NCBI GenBank assembly: GCA_900316645.1
Contig: ONDP01000001.1
Span: 1-64,000, forward strand
Source: an uncultured Prevotellaceae bacterium
GTDB taxonomy: Bacteria; Bacteroidota; Bacteroidia; Bacteroidales; Bacteroidaceae
Direction of reading: 5' to 3'
DNA: 64,000 bases
In this document: positions 1 through 9,031 of the stretch, piece by piece
How the letters are laid out: each line of letters begins with the position of its first letter
How positions within the stretch are numbered: position 1 is the first letter of the stretch
Notes under the pieces: generated by a model
What the model saw: only the letters and a program-made list of their open reading frames with translations
The model's database searches: none
What the model was told of the DNA's origin: nothing
Translations under genes and position numbers: made by a program

Positions 1-55
1 CCCGCTTGCGCCGATGGTACTGCAATGCAATGCGGGAGAGTAGGAGGCCGCCACT
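1..55 (+). rRNA. 5S ribosomal RNA, 3' end only
   Basis: The first bases carry the closing part of a 5S rRNA: GGTACTGC, then GGGAGAGTAGG and GCCGCCA, the usual 3' helix of bacterial 5S. The rest of the molecule and presumably the rRNA operon lie off the left edge. An intrinsic terminator follows at once, as expected for the end of an rRNA operon. Confidence 0.85.
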
Positions 56-63
56 TTTTTAAA

Positions 64-101
64 AGAAGCCCTGAGGATGCAATATCTTCAGGGCTTTTTC
101 G
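64..101 (+). terminator. Intrinsic terminator of the rRNA operon
   Basis: Arms AAGCCCTGA and TCAGGGCTT enclose a loop of about 13 bases and are followed by a run of T. Confidence 0.85.
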
Positions 102-197
102 TTTGATCATCATACAGTAATTAATTGTTAACTGAATATATAGGTAAATTGATTTATGTTAATTAATTGGTTTTCAGTGTTATAATTTGTTTTATAG

Positions 198-229
198 TTT
201 GGTTTCTTAAAGATTTTGCCGTAACTTTG
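198..229 (+). promoter_or_regulatory. Bacteroidetes-type promoter of the lytic transglycosylase gene
   Basis: TTTG at 198-201, a 20-base spacer, and TAACTTTG at 222-229 match the TTTG/TAnnTTTG promoter pattern. It leaves a leader of about 60 bases before the start codon. Confidence 0.7.
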
Positions 230-296
230 TGCGCGATAACAATAGTGTGGCGATTGAATGTCTCGAGGTGAGACGGTCATACTTAAATGAGTTAAT

Positions 297-731
297 ATGG
301 TTAAGGTTGTTAGAAAAGTAGTATTTACTGCAGTCATTCTGATGGCTAGTTCCTTAGAAATTTCTGCAGGGACAAATGGAAAAGAAAGCTCTTTCGACTG
401 GAATCCTGTTATTAATGCAATTATTCAGGTTGAAAGTGGGGGAAATCCCAAAGCAGTTAGTGGCCCCTCTTGTGGTGCGATGCAGATTACGCCTATATGC
501 GTAAAGCAGTGTAACATCATATTAGAGAAGCGAAAGAGTAAGAAACGCTACACCTTGAATGACCGTTTTGATGTTCAGAAGTCAAAGGAGATGTTTCTTT
601 TGTTGCAATCGGTCTATAACCGTGCAAATGACATTGAACATGCTATCCGCTCGTGGAACGGTGGTCAAAATTACTCAAGACGCGCAACGCAGCGTTATTA
701 TGAGAAGGTGATGCGACACTTGAAGAAATGA
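297..731 (+). CDS. Small secreted lytic transglycosylase-like (SLT/lysozyme-fold) protein
   Basis: A 144-residue protein with an N-terminal hydrophobic signal (about residues 5-24) and a compact SLT-like fold. The catalytic-type glutamate is E46 in VESGGNP, followed by GAMQITP near residue 60 and SWNGG near residue 119, the three landmarks of goose-type lysozyme and Slt domains. It would cleave peptidoglycan glycan strands in the periplasm. It lacks any LysM or other binding domain and is shorter than most family members, as in conjugation- or phage-associated forms. It is a single-gene unit with its own promoter and terminator. The fold assignment is good; the physiological role is unknown. 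Confidence 0.8.
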   Translation: MVKVVRKVVFTAVILMASSLEISAGTNGKESSFDWNPVINAIIQVESGGNPKAVSGPSCGAMQITPICVKQCNIILEKRKSKKRYTLNDRFDVQKSKEMFLLLQSVYNRANDIEHAIRSWNGGQNYSRRATQRYYEKVMRHLKK

Positions 732-742
732 TTTATCTAAAA

Positions 743-784
743 CAAAAGGACGCAATCCAAATCTGGGTTGCGTCCTTTTTTGTT
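743..784. terminator. Terminator between the transglycosylase and the convergent oxidoreductase gene
   Basis: Arms AAGGACGCAA and TTGCGTCCTT with a short loop are followed by T7 on the plus strand. On the minus strand the hairpin is followed by TTTTGTTTT, so it probably ends both convergent transcripts. Confidence 0.85.
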
Positions 785-800
785 CCAGAATAGGAAGGAC

Positions 801-3800
801 TTAGTCCTCCCAATTCTCTTGAGTCTTGCGGACATAGCTCTTATAACGGATCTGAGCCATCTTCTGAGCCTCGGCAAAGAGTTCTTCAGCCTCGTTAGGA
901 TAAGCCTTCTTTACTGAGAGATAACGAACCTCACCTAACAGGAAGTCGTGGAAGTTCTCCCAGTTGGGCTCCTTAGAGTCGAGAGAGAATGGGTTCTTGC
1001 CTTCCTCAGCCAATGCTGGGTTGAAGCGCCACAGGTGCCAATAGCCGCACTCTACAGCCTTCTTCTCCTCTGCCTGACTCTTACCCATACCGCCCTTGGC
1101 CTTAAGACCATGGTTAATACATGGAGCATAGGCGATGATGATAGAAGGTCCGTGCCATGCTTCAGCCTCGCGGATAGCCTTTAGGGTCTGAGCGTGGTCA
1201 GCACCCATAGCGATCTGAGCTACATATACATAACCGTAAGTGGTAGCAATCATGCCGAGATCCTTCTTGCGAATGCGCTTACCCTGAGCAGCGAACTGAG
1301 CAATAGCACCGAGAGGAGTTGCCTTAGAGGCCTGACCACCAGTGTTAGAGTAAACCTCAGTATCGAGCACGAGGATATTTACATCTTCACCAGAAGCAAT
1401 CACGTGGTCGAGACCGCCGTAACCGATATCGTAAGAAGCACCGTCACCACCGATAATCCATTGACTACGTTTAACCAGATAGTGGTCGAGAGTCTTCAGT
1501 TCCTTGCAGAACTCGCATCCGTTAGCAGCGCCAGCAGCAATGGCCTCACGCAGCTTAGGAGCAATTTCCTTGGTCTTATCTGCATCGTCCTTGTTGGCAA
1601 TCCACTCTTCAGCGAGAGCCTTGAACTCAGCGGGAGCATTCTCTGAAGCCTCACAAAGCAATTTAGCTACGCGTTCCTTCATCTTCTTGTTACCAAGAGC
1701 CATACCGAGACCGAACTCGCAGAAGTCTTCAAACAGAGAGTTGTTGAATACTGGGCCCTGTCCCTTTTCGTTCTTGGTATATGGTGTAGAAGGAATAGAA
1801 GCCGAATAAATAGAAGAACAACCTGTAGCGTTGGCAATCATCTGACGATCACCGAACAACTGAGAGATCAGCTTCACATAAGGAGTCTCACCGCAACCAG
1901 AGCAAGCGCCAGAAAACTCGAAGAGAGGCTGTGCGAACTGTGAATTCTTAACATTCGAGCGGATGTCAACGAGGTCCTGCTTTGACTTAACTTCCTTAAC
2001 GAGATACTCCCAATTTTTAGCTTCCTGCTTCATATCGGCAGCATCAGGATTGAAGGCAACCATGGTAAGGGCCTTACCGGTCTTGGGATTACCTGGGCAG
2101 ATGTCAGCACAGTTTCCGCAACCCAGACAGTCAAGAACGGAAGTCTCGATGCGGAAATGCATGCCCTTCATAGCGGCAGGAGCCTTCATCTCGATGGTAT
2201 CTTCAGCAGCTGCGAATCCTTTGATTTCGTTCTCGTCGAGTACGAATGGACGGATAGCAGCGTGAGGACAGATGTATGCACATTGGTTACACTGGATACA
2301 GTTTTCCTTGTTCCAAACGGGAACAAAGGCCTCTACACCACGCTTCTCGTATGCAGCTGTACCAACTTCCCAAGAGCCATCAATTGTTCCGTACTTAGCA
2401 AATGCGCTAACTGGCAGTAAGTCACCTGCTTGAGCATTAATAGGACGAACCAAATCTTTTACGAATGCGGGAGCATTGTCTTCCTTCTCTGCATCATCTG
2501 GCAGGTTAGCCCATTCAGGCTTAACGTTCAGCTGAACATATTCACCACCACGATCGATAGCAGCGTAGTTCTTGTCAACAACGTCCTGTCCCTTTGCGCC
2601 ATAAGATTTCAGAGCAGCAGCTTTCATCTTCTCAACGGCGAGTTCTACAGGAATAACGCCAGTGATACGGAAGAATGCAGACTGTAGGATTGTGTTGGTA
2701 CGGTTACCCAAACCAATCTCCTGAGCAATCTTAGTAGCATTGATGGTATAAACGGTGATGTTGTTCTGAGCGAAGTAACGCTTTACCTTGTTAGGCATGA
2801 ATTTCTCCAGTTCGTCGGCATCGAAAATAGTGTTCAGCAGGAACTGACCATTTTTCTGTAGACCACGAGTCACGTCATACATGTGGAGGTAAGCCTGAAC
2901 GTGGCAAGCCACGAAGTTAGGTGTGGTTACCAGATAGGTAGAACGAATTGGGGTATCACCGAAACGCAGGTGAGAGCAGGTGAAACCTCCAGACTTCTTA
3001 GAGTCGTAAGAGAAGTAAGCCTGGCAGTATTTGTTGGTATTGTCACCGATAATCTTTACAGAGTTCTTGTTAGCACCTACGGTACCATCAGCTCCCAGAC
3101 CATAGAATTTAGCCTGGAACATTCCTGCACCACCGAGGGCAATCTCTTCAACCTCAGGCAGAGATGTGAAAGTAACATCGTCTACGATACCAATTGTGAA
3201 ATGATCTTTTGGTGTAGGCATAGCGAGGTTGTTGAACACGCTGATAATCTGAGCAGGTGTAGTATCGTGAGAACCAAGACCATAACGGCCACCCACGATG
3301 AGTGGGCGATCCTCAACGTCATAGTATGCATCTTTTACGTCGAGATACAGAGGCTCGCCATTTGCTCCAGGCTCCTTTGTACGGTCAAGAACAGCAATAC
3401 GTTTTACACTCTTTGGAACAGCAGCTAGCAGGTGCTTTACAGAGAATGGACGATAGAGGTGAACAGAAATCATACCCACCTTCTGACCATTAGCATTCAG
3501 ATAGTCGATAGCCTCACGTGCTGCATCAGTAGCAGAACCCATCAGGATAATCATGCGGTCAGCATCCTCGGCACCATAGTAAGAGAACAAGTGATACTCA
3601 CGACCGGTAATCTTAGAGAGCTCGCCCAGATACTTCTCAACAACTTCGGGAACTGCATCGTAATAAGGATTACAAGCCTCACGGTGTGTGAAGAAGGTCT
3701 CGGGGTTCTCAGCAGTACCACGTGTGATTGGACGCTCAGGGCTCATGGCACGGTCGCGGAAACGCTTGATGTACTCCTCCTTTACGAGGGGGCGAACATC

Positions 3801-4373
3801 CTCTTGATCGAGCAACTCAATCTTGTGATACTCGTGAGAGGTGCGGAAACCATCGAAGAAGTTAACGAAGGGAACACAAGTCTCCAACGATGCCAGGTGA
3901 GCAGCAGCAGTCATATCCATTACCTCCTGTACAGAACCCTCGCAAAGCATGGCGAAACCAGTCTGGCGGCAAGCCATAACGTCCTGGTGGTCACCGAAGA
4001 TACAGAGAGAGTGACTGGCGAGTGTACGTGCAGAAACGTCGAACACGCAGGGAATCAATTCACCAGCAATCTTGTACATGTTAGGAATCATCAGGAGTAA
4101 GCCCTGAGATGCAGTGAAAGTAGTGGTCAGAGCACCAGCCTGCAAAGAACCGTGAACAGCACCGGCAGCACCAGCCTCTGATTGCATTTCCTGCACACTT
4201 ACGGTCTGACCCCATAAGTTCTTACGACCGCGGGCGGCCCATTCGTCAACGTGCTCAGCCATTGGTGAGCTCGGGGTGATGGGGTAGATAGCAGCTACCT
4301 CCGAGAACATATAGCTCACGTGAGCCGCAGCCTCGTTACCATCACAGGTGATAAATTTCTTTTCTTTAGCTAT
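801..4373 (-). CDS. nifJ: Pyruvate:ferredoxin (flavodoxin) oxidoreductase; conserved N-terminus begins at an ATA codon
   Basis: Single-chain pyruvate:ferredoxin oxidoreductase, which decarboxylates pyruvate to acetyl-CoA and passes electrons to ferredoxin in anaerobes. The substrate motif YPITPSS lies near the N-terminus. Two [4Fe-4S] motifs follow (CIQCNQCAYICP near residue 673, CLGCGNCADICP near 730). A C-terminal thiamine-diphosphate domain has CSGCGETPY and GDGASYDIGYGG near 955 (numbered from the GTG at 4319). Homologous sequence continues upstream of that GTG: frame-open codons give AKEKKFITCDGNEAAAHV, which includes the conserved DGN motif. In that stretch the only codon in initiator position is ATA at 4373-4371, five bases after the upstream gene's stop. 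I therefore extend the gene to the ATA. A conventional caller would stop at GTG 4319 and lose 18 residues. Confidence 0.9.
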   Translation of the reverse strand: MAKEKKFITCDGNEAAAHVSYMFSEVAAIYPITPSSPMAEHVDEWAARGRKNLWGQTVSVQEMQSEAGAAGAVHGSLQAGALTTTFTASQGLLLMIPNMYKIAGELIPCVFDVSARTLASHSLCIFGDHQDVMACRQTGFAMLCEGSVQEVMDMTAAAHLASLETCVPFVNFFDGFRTSHEYHKIELLDQEDVRPLVKEEYIKRFRDRAMSPERPITRGTAENPETFFTHREACNPYYDAVPEVVEKYLGELSKITGREYHLFSYYGAEDADRMIILMGSATDAAREAIDYLNANGQKVGMISVHLYRPFSVKHLLAAVPKSVKRIAVLDRTKEPGANGEPLYLDVKDAYYDVEDRPLIVGGRYGLGSHDTTPAQIISVFNNLAMPTPKDHFTIGIVDDVTFTSLPEVEEIALGGAGMFQAKFYGLGADGTVGANKNSVKIIGDNTNKYCQAYFSYDSKKSGGFTCSHLRFGDTPIRSTYLVTTPNFVACHVQAYLHMYDVTRGLQKNGQFLLNTIFDADELEKFMPNKVKRYFAQNNITVYTINATKIAQEIGLGNRTNTILQSAFFRITGVIPVELAVEKMKAAALKSYGAKGQDVVDKNYAAIDRGGEYVQLNVKPEWANLPDDAEKEDNAPAFVKDLVRPINAQAGDLLPVSAFAKYGTIDGSWEVGTAAYEKRGVEAFVPVWNKENCIQCNQCAYICPHAAIRPFVLDENEIKGFAAAEDTIEMKAPAAMKGMHFRIETSVLDCLGCGNCADICPGNPKTGKALTMVAFNPDAADMKQEAKNWEYLVKEVKSKQDLVDIRSNVKNSQFAQPLFEFSGACSGCGETPYVKLISQLFGDRQMIANATGCSSIYSASIPSTPYTKNEKGQGPVFNNSLFEDFCEFGLGMALGNKKMKERVAKLLCEASENAPAEFKALAEEWIANKDDADKTKEIAPKLREAIAAGAANGCEFCKELKTLDHYLVKRSQWIIGGDGASYDIGYGGLDHVIASGEDVNILVLDTEVYSNTGGQASKATPLGAIAQFAAQGKRIRKKDLGMIATTYGYVYVAQIAMGADHAQTLKAIREAEAWHGPSIIIAYAPCINHGLKAKGGMGKSQAEEKKAVECGYWHLWRFNPALAEEGKNPFSLDSKEPNWENFHDFLLGEVRYLSVKKAYPNEAEELFAEAQKMAQIRYKSYVRKTQENWED

Positions 4374-4377
4374 TTGT

Positions 4378-5568
4378 TTAGTATAAAAATCCTAAGAGCC
4401 ATAAAGGTATCTGATTGTCCTTACCAACTTCTGTGTTATATCGGGCATAGACAGTGTCAGGTGCGTACCTTAATTTATAATGTATATCAGCATCACATAT
4501 TCGGAACTTAATTTTCTCGTCAACAATATAGATAGAGTCGCGTGGTCCTTGATTGACTTTGTGGTCTTTCCATAACGAGTTGACAAAGAAAGTCTCCATA
4601 GCCGTCTGTTTCTCAACATGGATAGGGTAGATGGCATATAGGAGATTCGAATTATGTAGCATTACTTTGGAGGGTTTCTTGGGGAACTCCTGTCCAACGG
4701 GATATATCATATTAAGTAAGCGTGCATCTGTTAGGTATTTGATATAATTCATGACCGTTGCACGACTTGTTTCAATATCACTTGCAAGTTTACTGATATT
4801 TGGTGCCAAGGGACCTTGCTCAGCTAACTCATAAAACAGTTTTTTTATTTTGGAGAGATACTTCAACTCAATCTGTTTGATGAGCAGTATGTCAACCTCA
4901 GTCATCATGTTCATTGTCTTCAGCAGGTTCTCACTATAGTTACGGTGTTCCTGGAAGAAAGGATAGAATCCATGATGGATATAGTCCTGAAAATATTTGT
5001 TAGGTGAAACTTTCGGCAGAATCTGCTTGATAATATGTTCATGATTGTGCAGAATCTCATCAAGTGTATAGGGTTGAAAATTGTTTCCCGTCATCAAATT
5101 TATGAACTCACGGAACGAGAAACCACGCAGGTTGTAGCTTTTCACGATACCATTGAGTTCCGGATTCTCTTCTTTTAGGCGCATCACGCTTGAGCCAGTA
5201 AATACAATTTTTAATCCAGGGTGCTCGTCGTAGCAGCGGCGTAGCTCTTTCGACCAATCTGTCTGTTTGAAAACCTGATCAATCAGTAGCACTCTTCCTC
5301 CCATGTGGTAGAATTCTCCAGCAAAGTCAGCAATACCGCGTCCTTGGAAATAGAGATTGTTCATATTGATATAGAGGCACTGCTTGTCGCGTATATCAAA
5401 GTGCTCTTTAGCATATTGAAGCAGGAAAGTAGTCTTTCCTACGCCACGTGTACCCTTAATACCGATAAGTCTGTCGCTCCAATTAATCTCATCCATCAAG
5501 GTGCGACGAACTGGAGCATTGACATGCTCTACGAGGTAACGATGCGTACGAAAAAAAGCTTCCATCAA
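4378..5568 (-). CDS. AAA+ ATPase of the DUF4143-like family
   Basis: A 396-residue P-loop ATPase with Walker A GTRGVGKTT near residues 38-46, a Walker B-like segment VLLIDQV, the sensor motif IVFTGSS, and a C-terminal winged-helix and restriction-like region ending IPLWLLGFLY. This is the widespread 'AAA ATPase plus DUF4143' class of unknown function, common in Bacteroidetes and often mobile. It has its own promoter and lies directly upstream of the oxidoreductase, whose conserved N-terminal coding begins five bases after this stop. That position suggests it was inserted there, separating the metabolic gene from its original leader. Confidence 0.8.
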   Translation of the reverse strand: MMEAFFRTHRYLVEHVNAPVRRTLMDEINWSDRLIGIKGTRGVGKTTFLLQYAKEHFDIRDKQCLYINMNNLYFQGRGIADFAGEFYHMGGRVLLIDQVFKQTDWSKELRRCYDEHPGLKIVFTGSSVMRLKEENPELNGIVKSYNLRGFSFREFINLMTGNNFQPYTLDEILHNHEHIIKQILPKVSPNKYFQDYIHHGFYPFFQEHRNYSENLLKTMNMMTEVDILLIKQIELKYLSKIKKLFYELAEQGPLAPNISKLASDIETSRATVMNYIKYLTDARLLNMIYPVGQEFPKKPSKVMLHNSNLLYAIYPIHVEKQTAMETFFVNSLWKDHKVNQGPRDSIYIVDEKIKFRICDADIHYKLRYAPDTVYARYNTEVGKDNQIPLWLLGFLY

Positions 5569-5591
5569 TTAGATTTGTTTTAAAACAGATG

Positions 5592-5622
5592 CAAAGATAA
5601 TACATTTCCTGCAAATTGCAAA
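5592..5622 (-). promoter_or_regulatory. Promoter of the AAA+ ATPase gene
   Basis: Read on the minus strand: TTTG, a 19-base spacer, TATCTTTG, about 23 bases before the start codon. It may also be the only promoter for the oxidoreductase downstream. Confidence 0.7.
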
Positions 5623-5673
5623 GCAGAGATTGCAAAATCTTGTGAAAAAGCATTATTTTTGTTCTATCTAAAT

Positions 5674-5701
5674 AAGAAAAGGAGCCTTAGTAGCTCCTTT
5701 C
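5674..5701 (-). terminator. Terminator of the signalling/TonB operon
   Basis: On the minus strand AAAGGAGC and GCTCCTTTT pair around a short loop, with T-rich sequence after it, two bases past the TonB receptor stop. Confidence 0.75.
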
Positions 5702-5702
5702 C

Positions 5703-8201
5703 TTAGAATTTATATCCGATATCAAACATGAACCAGCGACCTTTCTGAGGGATGGGTCCTGTGTTCAGACCGCTCTGCTTGTAGCTCTTGTTGAACAGGT
5801 TCTTCACGTCAGCGGAGATGGTCAGCTTTCCAAACTTACAGGTAGCACCGAGGTCGAAGAGAACACGGGGACTGAAATCGTGGGTGACATTGACTTTTTG
5901 ATATGCCTCATACATTGCCATCTCAGCTTGGTTCATTAACTTTTCGTTTTCCGGAGTTGGATTTATCATCCACTGTTTATACATTTCTCCGTAATGATTC
6001 ACTGCTGAATTGTAAAGTGCGTATCCAATTGCATCTGTCGTCCAGGACTTCTGACTGCTGTAATAGTCGATGTGCCCATGCACATTAAGCCATTTGGTTG
6101 CCTGCCAAGCCAATACCGTACTGACCGAGAGCTTGGGTGTGCAGAAGGCAAAATTGAACTCTGTGTTATTAATAGACGATTTCTTGACATCCTGCCAAGC
6201 GGCACTGAGGTTCGCCGTGAAGTTGCTATACTTGTATTTGGCGGAGAGTTCTACTCCATAGATATCACTGCTACCGGAGTTCTCGTGCTCAATGATGTTC
6301 ATATAGATGATGTTTCTGGCACGGTTATAGAATCCATTGATCTCAAAGTCGAGCCCAGGCAGCCACTGGTTGGCACCGAAGGTGAGCTGATAGGAATGAA
6401 GTGCTTCTGGATCGAGCTCGGTAGCAAGGTCTTTGTATCCTGCAAAGGTGGCGAGGAAGAGGTTTATCTTGCGATACATGTATGGTGCATCAATAAACGA
6501 CTTGGAGTAGCTGAGTTTGACGTTCCACTTCGGCTGAACAAAGATGAGCGCCACACGAGGTGAGAACTCGCGAATCTTCGTGTCGTTATAGCGGTTCTTA
6601 TAGTCGAAGCGCAGACCAGCGTTGAGGATGAGCGGTCCCCAATGGTGTTTCAGCTGTACGTAGCTGTTGATATTGCTCTCATGTCCCTTGCCAAGTTCTG
6701 GAATGCTGTCGTTACTCGTGGCTTGTTTATCGAAGTTATAGCCAAACATGTATTGTACGTCGTCGAGTTGGAAGTAGCTGTATTCGGCACCGAAAGAGAG
6801 AATACCCTTGTGATGTTTGCTGTTGATATAACTCCAGTCACCTTGAATCTTACCACCGATGGTATGTTCTTGTCCGTTGATGTAGCGTGAGAGACCACCA
6901 TCGCTGTTGTAGAGTGTTTCCTTCAAAGCACTGGGAATAGGCAGTGACGGGATGATAGACGCTGCAGGATTGTCAGAGATAACTTGATAGTGTGTCAAGT
7001 CACTGTTGTCGTAGGTGACCGTTCCTTTCAGGTAAACGTTGCCCAACTGTTGTCCGTAATTAAGTTCACCATGGTGGGAGAGAGTGGCGAAACTGGGTTT
7101 GATGCTATTGAATGACCGGTATTTGTCGTAGTCATAAGGCGTGAACAGGAGATTGAGTGTCATGGGCGAGATGATCTGCGAGAACTGAGCGTTGTAAAGG
7201 AAACTCAGGTTCTTGTATTTCAGCTGTGCACCGACATCGTAGGATGGTTTGGGTCCAATACCACCAACAAGCGCATCGCCACCTTCCCGCTTAAGACCAG
7301 TTTCCTCATCCGGTACATAGATTTTCTGACCTTTTGCCTTATAGAGGCCTCCCCAGATGAGCAGGTCGAGATCGAAATAGCGTTTACCCAGCATCATGGA
7401 TGCTTTCAACTGTCCGTAGCTGCCGGCACCTGCATGTACCTCGATACCATCAATATCAGCACCCTGCCATGTGATGACGTTAACTACGGCTGTAAGCGAC
7501 ACACCACCGTAGAGTGATGAGGCAGGTCCGCGCAGCACCTCTATCTGTTTCACCTTTTCGAGTGAAATGCTGAAGTCGGGTGCGGCGATATTGGTGGCAT
7601 AACTGTTCAGGCGGTGACCGTTGAGCATGATGAGAATCTTCTCCTGCCCGTTGCTGTAGATGCCACGCATAGCAATATTAATGTCGTCGTTACAGTCAAC
7701 GATGGTCATGCCTGGCACGAAGGCTGCCAGAACCTCCTGGAGATTACGCCCTCCACAATTCTTAATCATTTCTGCTGTAATCAGCGTAGTAGGCACAGGA
7801 ACCTCGTTCAATGTCTCAGCTTGGCTTGATGCTGTGGTGATAGTGGCCGAGCGTCCTTCCTTGATGCGCTCCACCATATCGATAAAGCGTTGTGGGTCGT
7901 TGGCGTTAGTACTGAAATAAGGATTCTCTGCCAATAGAAGTCTGGTAATTTCCTCTGCCACTTCCTCTTTGTCATTTCCTAGATTGCATAGGGCAAGAAG
8001 CCTATAGGCACTCTGTCGAAGATTGTCAGGGAAATCTTTCAGATTGTCAGTCAGTTCCTTTTCAGCTTCGTCCAATCTTCCAATGTTATAGTTTTCCTCC
8101 GCTCTGTCATAGATGCTGCGCAACCGTTCATACTCGTTTTGAGCCTGAGCCTGTAAAGCACATCCTATTATTATTAATATGGTGAAGATGATTTTTCTCA
8201 T
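5703..8201 (-). CDS. TonB-dependent outer-membrane receptor with an N-terminal tetratricopeptide-like region
   Basis: An 832-residue outer-membrane receptor. A signal peptide (about residues 1-20, ending ALQAQA) is followed by a helical region of about 95 residues resembling TPR repeats (ENYNIGRLDEAEKEL, LRQSAYRLLALCNL), then a plug domain (PVPTTLITAEMI, VEVLRGPASSLYGG-type motif), then a beta-barrel ending in an aromatic residue, DIGYKF. The usual carboxypeptidase-regulatory or STN domain is absent. It is the last gene of a five-gene operon, overlapping the kinase upstream by four bases (ATGA). That context suggests its transport or sensing is tied to the operon's signalling proteins. The substrate is not visible from sequence. 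Confidence 0.85.
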   Translation of the reverse strand: MRKIIFTILIIIGCALQAQAQNEYERLRSIYDRAEENYNIGRLDEAEKELTDNLKDFPDNLRQSAYRLLALCNLGNDKEEVAEEITRLLLAENPYFSTNANDPQRFIDMVERIKEGRSATITTASSQAETLNEVPVPTTLITAEMIKNCGGRNLQEVLAAFVPGMTIVDCNDDINIAMRGIYSNGQEKILIMLNGHRLNSYATNIAAPDFSISLEKVKQIEVLRGPASSLYGGVSLTAVVNVITWQGADIDGIEVHAGAGSYGQLKASMMLGKRYFDLDLLIWGGLYKAKGQKIYVPDEETGLKREGGDALVGGIGPKPSYDVGAQLKYKNLSFLYNAQFSQIISPMTLNLLFTPYDYDKYRSFNSIKPSFATLSHHGELNYGQQLGNVYLKGTVTYDNSDLTHYQVISDNPAASIIPSLPIPSALKETLYNSDGGLSRYINGQEHTIGGKIQGDWSYINSKHHKGILSFGAEYSYFQLDDVQYMFGYNFDKQATSNDSIPELGKGHESNINSYVQLKHHWGPLILNAGLRFDYKNRYNDTKIREFSPRVALIFVQPKWNVKLSYSKSFIDAPYMYRKINLFLATFAGYKDLATELDPEALHSYQLTFGANQWLPGLDFEINGFYNRARNIIYMNIIEHENSGSSDIYGVELSAKYKYSNFTANLSAAWQDVKKSSINNTEFNFAFCTPKLSVSTVLAWQATKWLNVHGHIDYYSSQKSWTTDAIGYALYNSAVNHYGEMYKQWMINPTPENEKLMNQAEMAMYEAYQKVNVTHDFSPRVLFDLGATCKFGKLTISADVKNLFNKSYKQSGLNTGPIPQKGRWFMFDIGYKF

Positions 8202-9028
8202 GATTTCTTAATTGGTATTGTAATATAGAATATCGTGCCCTGGCCTTCTGTTGACTCGAATGTCAGCGAGCCATTATGCTTATTTTCTATGATATCCCTT
8301 GTAATAGCCATGCCCAGTCCTGTGCCTTGTCCTGCTGGTTTGGTGGTAAAGAAATTCTCATAAAGGCGCTGCTTCACTTCTTCTGTCATACCTTCTCCGT
8401 TGTCAGCAATACTGATATGAAGTTCTCCATCGGTTTCAGCTACTTTTACTGAGATTTCCGGCTTGAAGTCTTCTCCCAGTCGCTGACTCTTCTTCCATAC
8501 CGTATAGCATGAATTATTCATCAGATTCAAAACGGCTCGGCTCAGGTCCTGAGGAATTACCATGATTTGAGGCAAATTCTCCTGGTAGTCTTCGTGGATG
8601 CTGATGTTGAAGTTCTTGTAATTGGCACGCATGGCATGATATGAGAGCCAGACATATTCTTTGACTATATGTACCACATCAGCGGGCACGAATTCATTCT
8701 CCTTGCCTCTCGATACCAGCAATATACCTTGTATGATACTGATAGCGCGTTCACCATGTTCCACGATCTTTGCCATGTTCTCTTTCAGGTCGGCCACAAT
8801 GTCCTCAACCTCCTCACGATCGTCCTCCGAGAGATTATCCTCGTTGTCTTCCACAATCTCCATCAGGTCTTTCAGTAATTTGTCCGACATCTTACTGAAG
8901 TTAATGACAAAATTCAGCGGGTTCTGAATTTCATGCGCAATACCAGCACTCAGCATACCCAATGATGCCAGTTTCTCTTGCTGTTTCAGCTGCTGCTGTA
9001 AAGTGTCAATCTGTTTCTCCATAGCCAT
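8198..9028 (-). CDS. Soluble sensor histidine kinase
   Basis: A 276-residue kinase without membrane segments. A short N-terminal coiled coil precedes the H-box GIAHEIQNPLNF with phospho-acceptor H32. The N-box is NLMNNSCYTV, and the ATP lid carries DNGEGM and GQGTGLGMAI, so it looks catalytically complete. It starts three bases after the larger sensor gene stops and overlaps the TonB receptor. With no input domain of its own, it probably gets its signal through partners in the operon; the receiver-phosphatase encoded first is the obvious phosphate acceptor. That pairing is inference. Confidence 0.9.
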   Translation of the reverse strand: MAMEKQIDTLQQQLKQQEKLASLGMLSAGIAHEIQNPLNFVINFSKMSDKLLKDLMEIVEDNEDNLSEDDREEVEDIVADLKENMAKIVEHGERAISIIQGILLVSRGKENEFVPADVVHIVKEYVWLSYHAMRANYKNFNISIHEDYQENLPQIMVIPQDLSRAVLNLMNNSCYTVWKKSQRLGEDFKPEISVKVAETDGELHISIADNGEGMTEEVKQRLYENFFTTKPAGQGTGLGMAITRDIIENKHNGSLTFESTEGQGTIFYITIPIKKS

Positions 9029-9031
9029 CTA

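Noticed and set aside
3432..4100. Open frames on the plus strand opposite nifJ
   Set aside because: They are shadows of the oxidoreductase codon pattern without start context, promoter or motifs.
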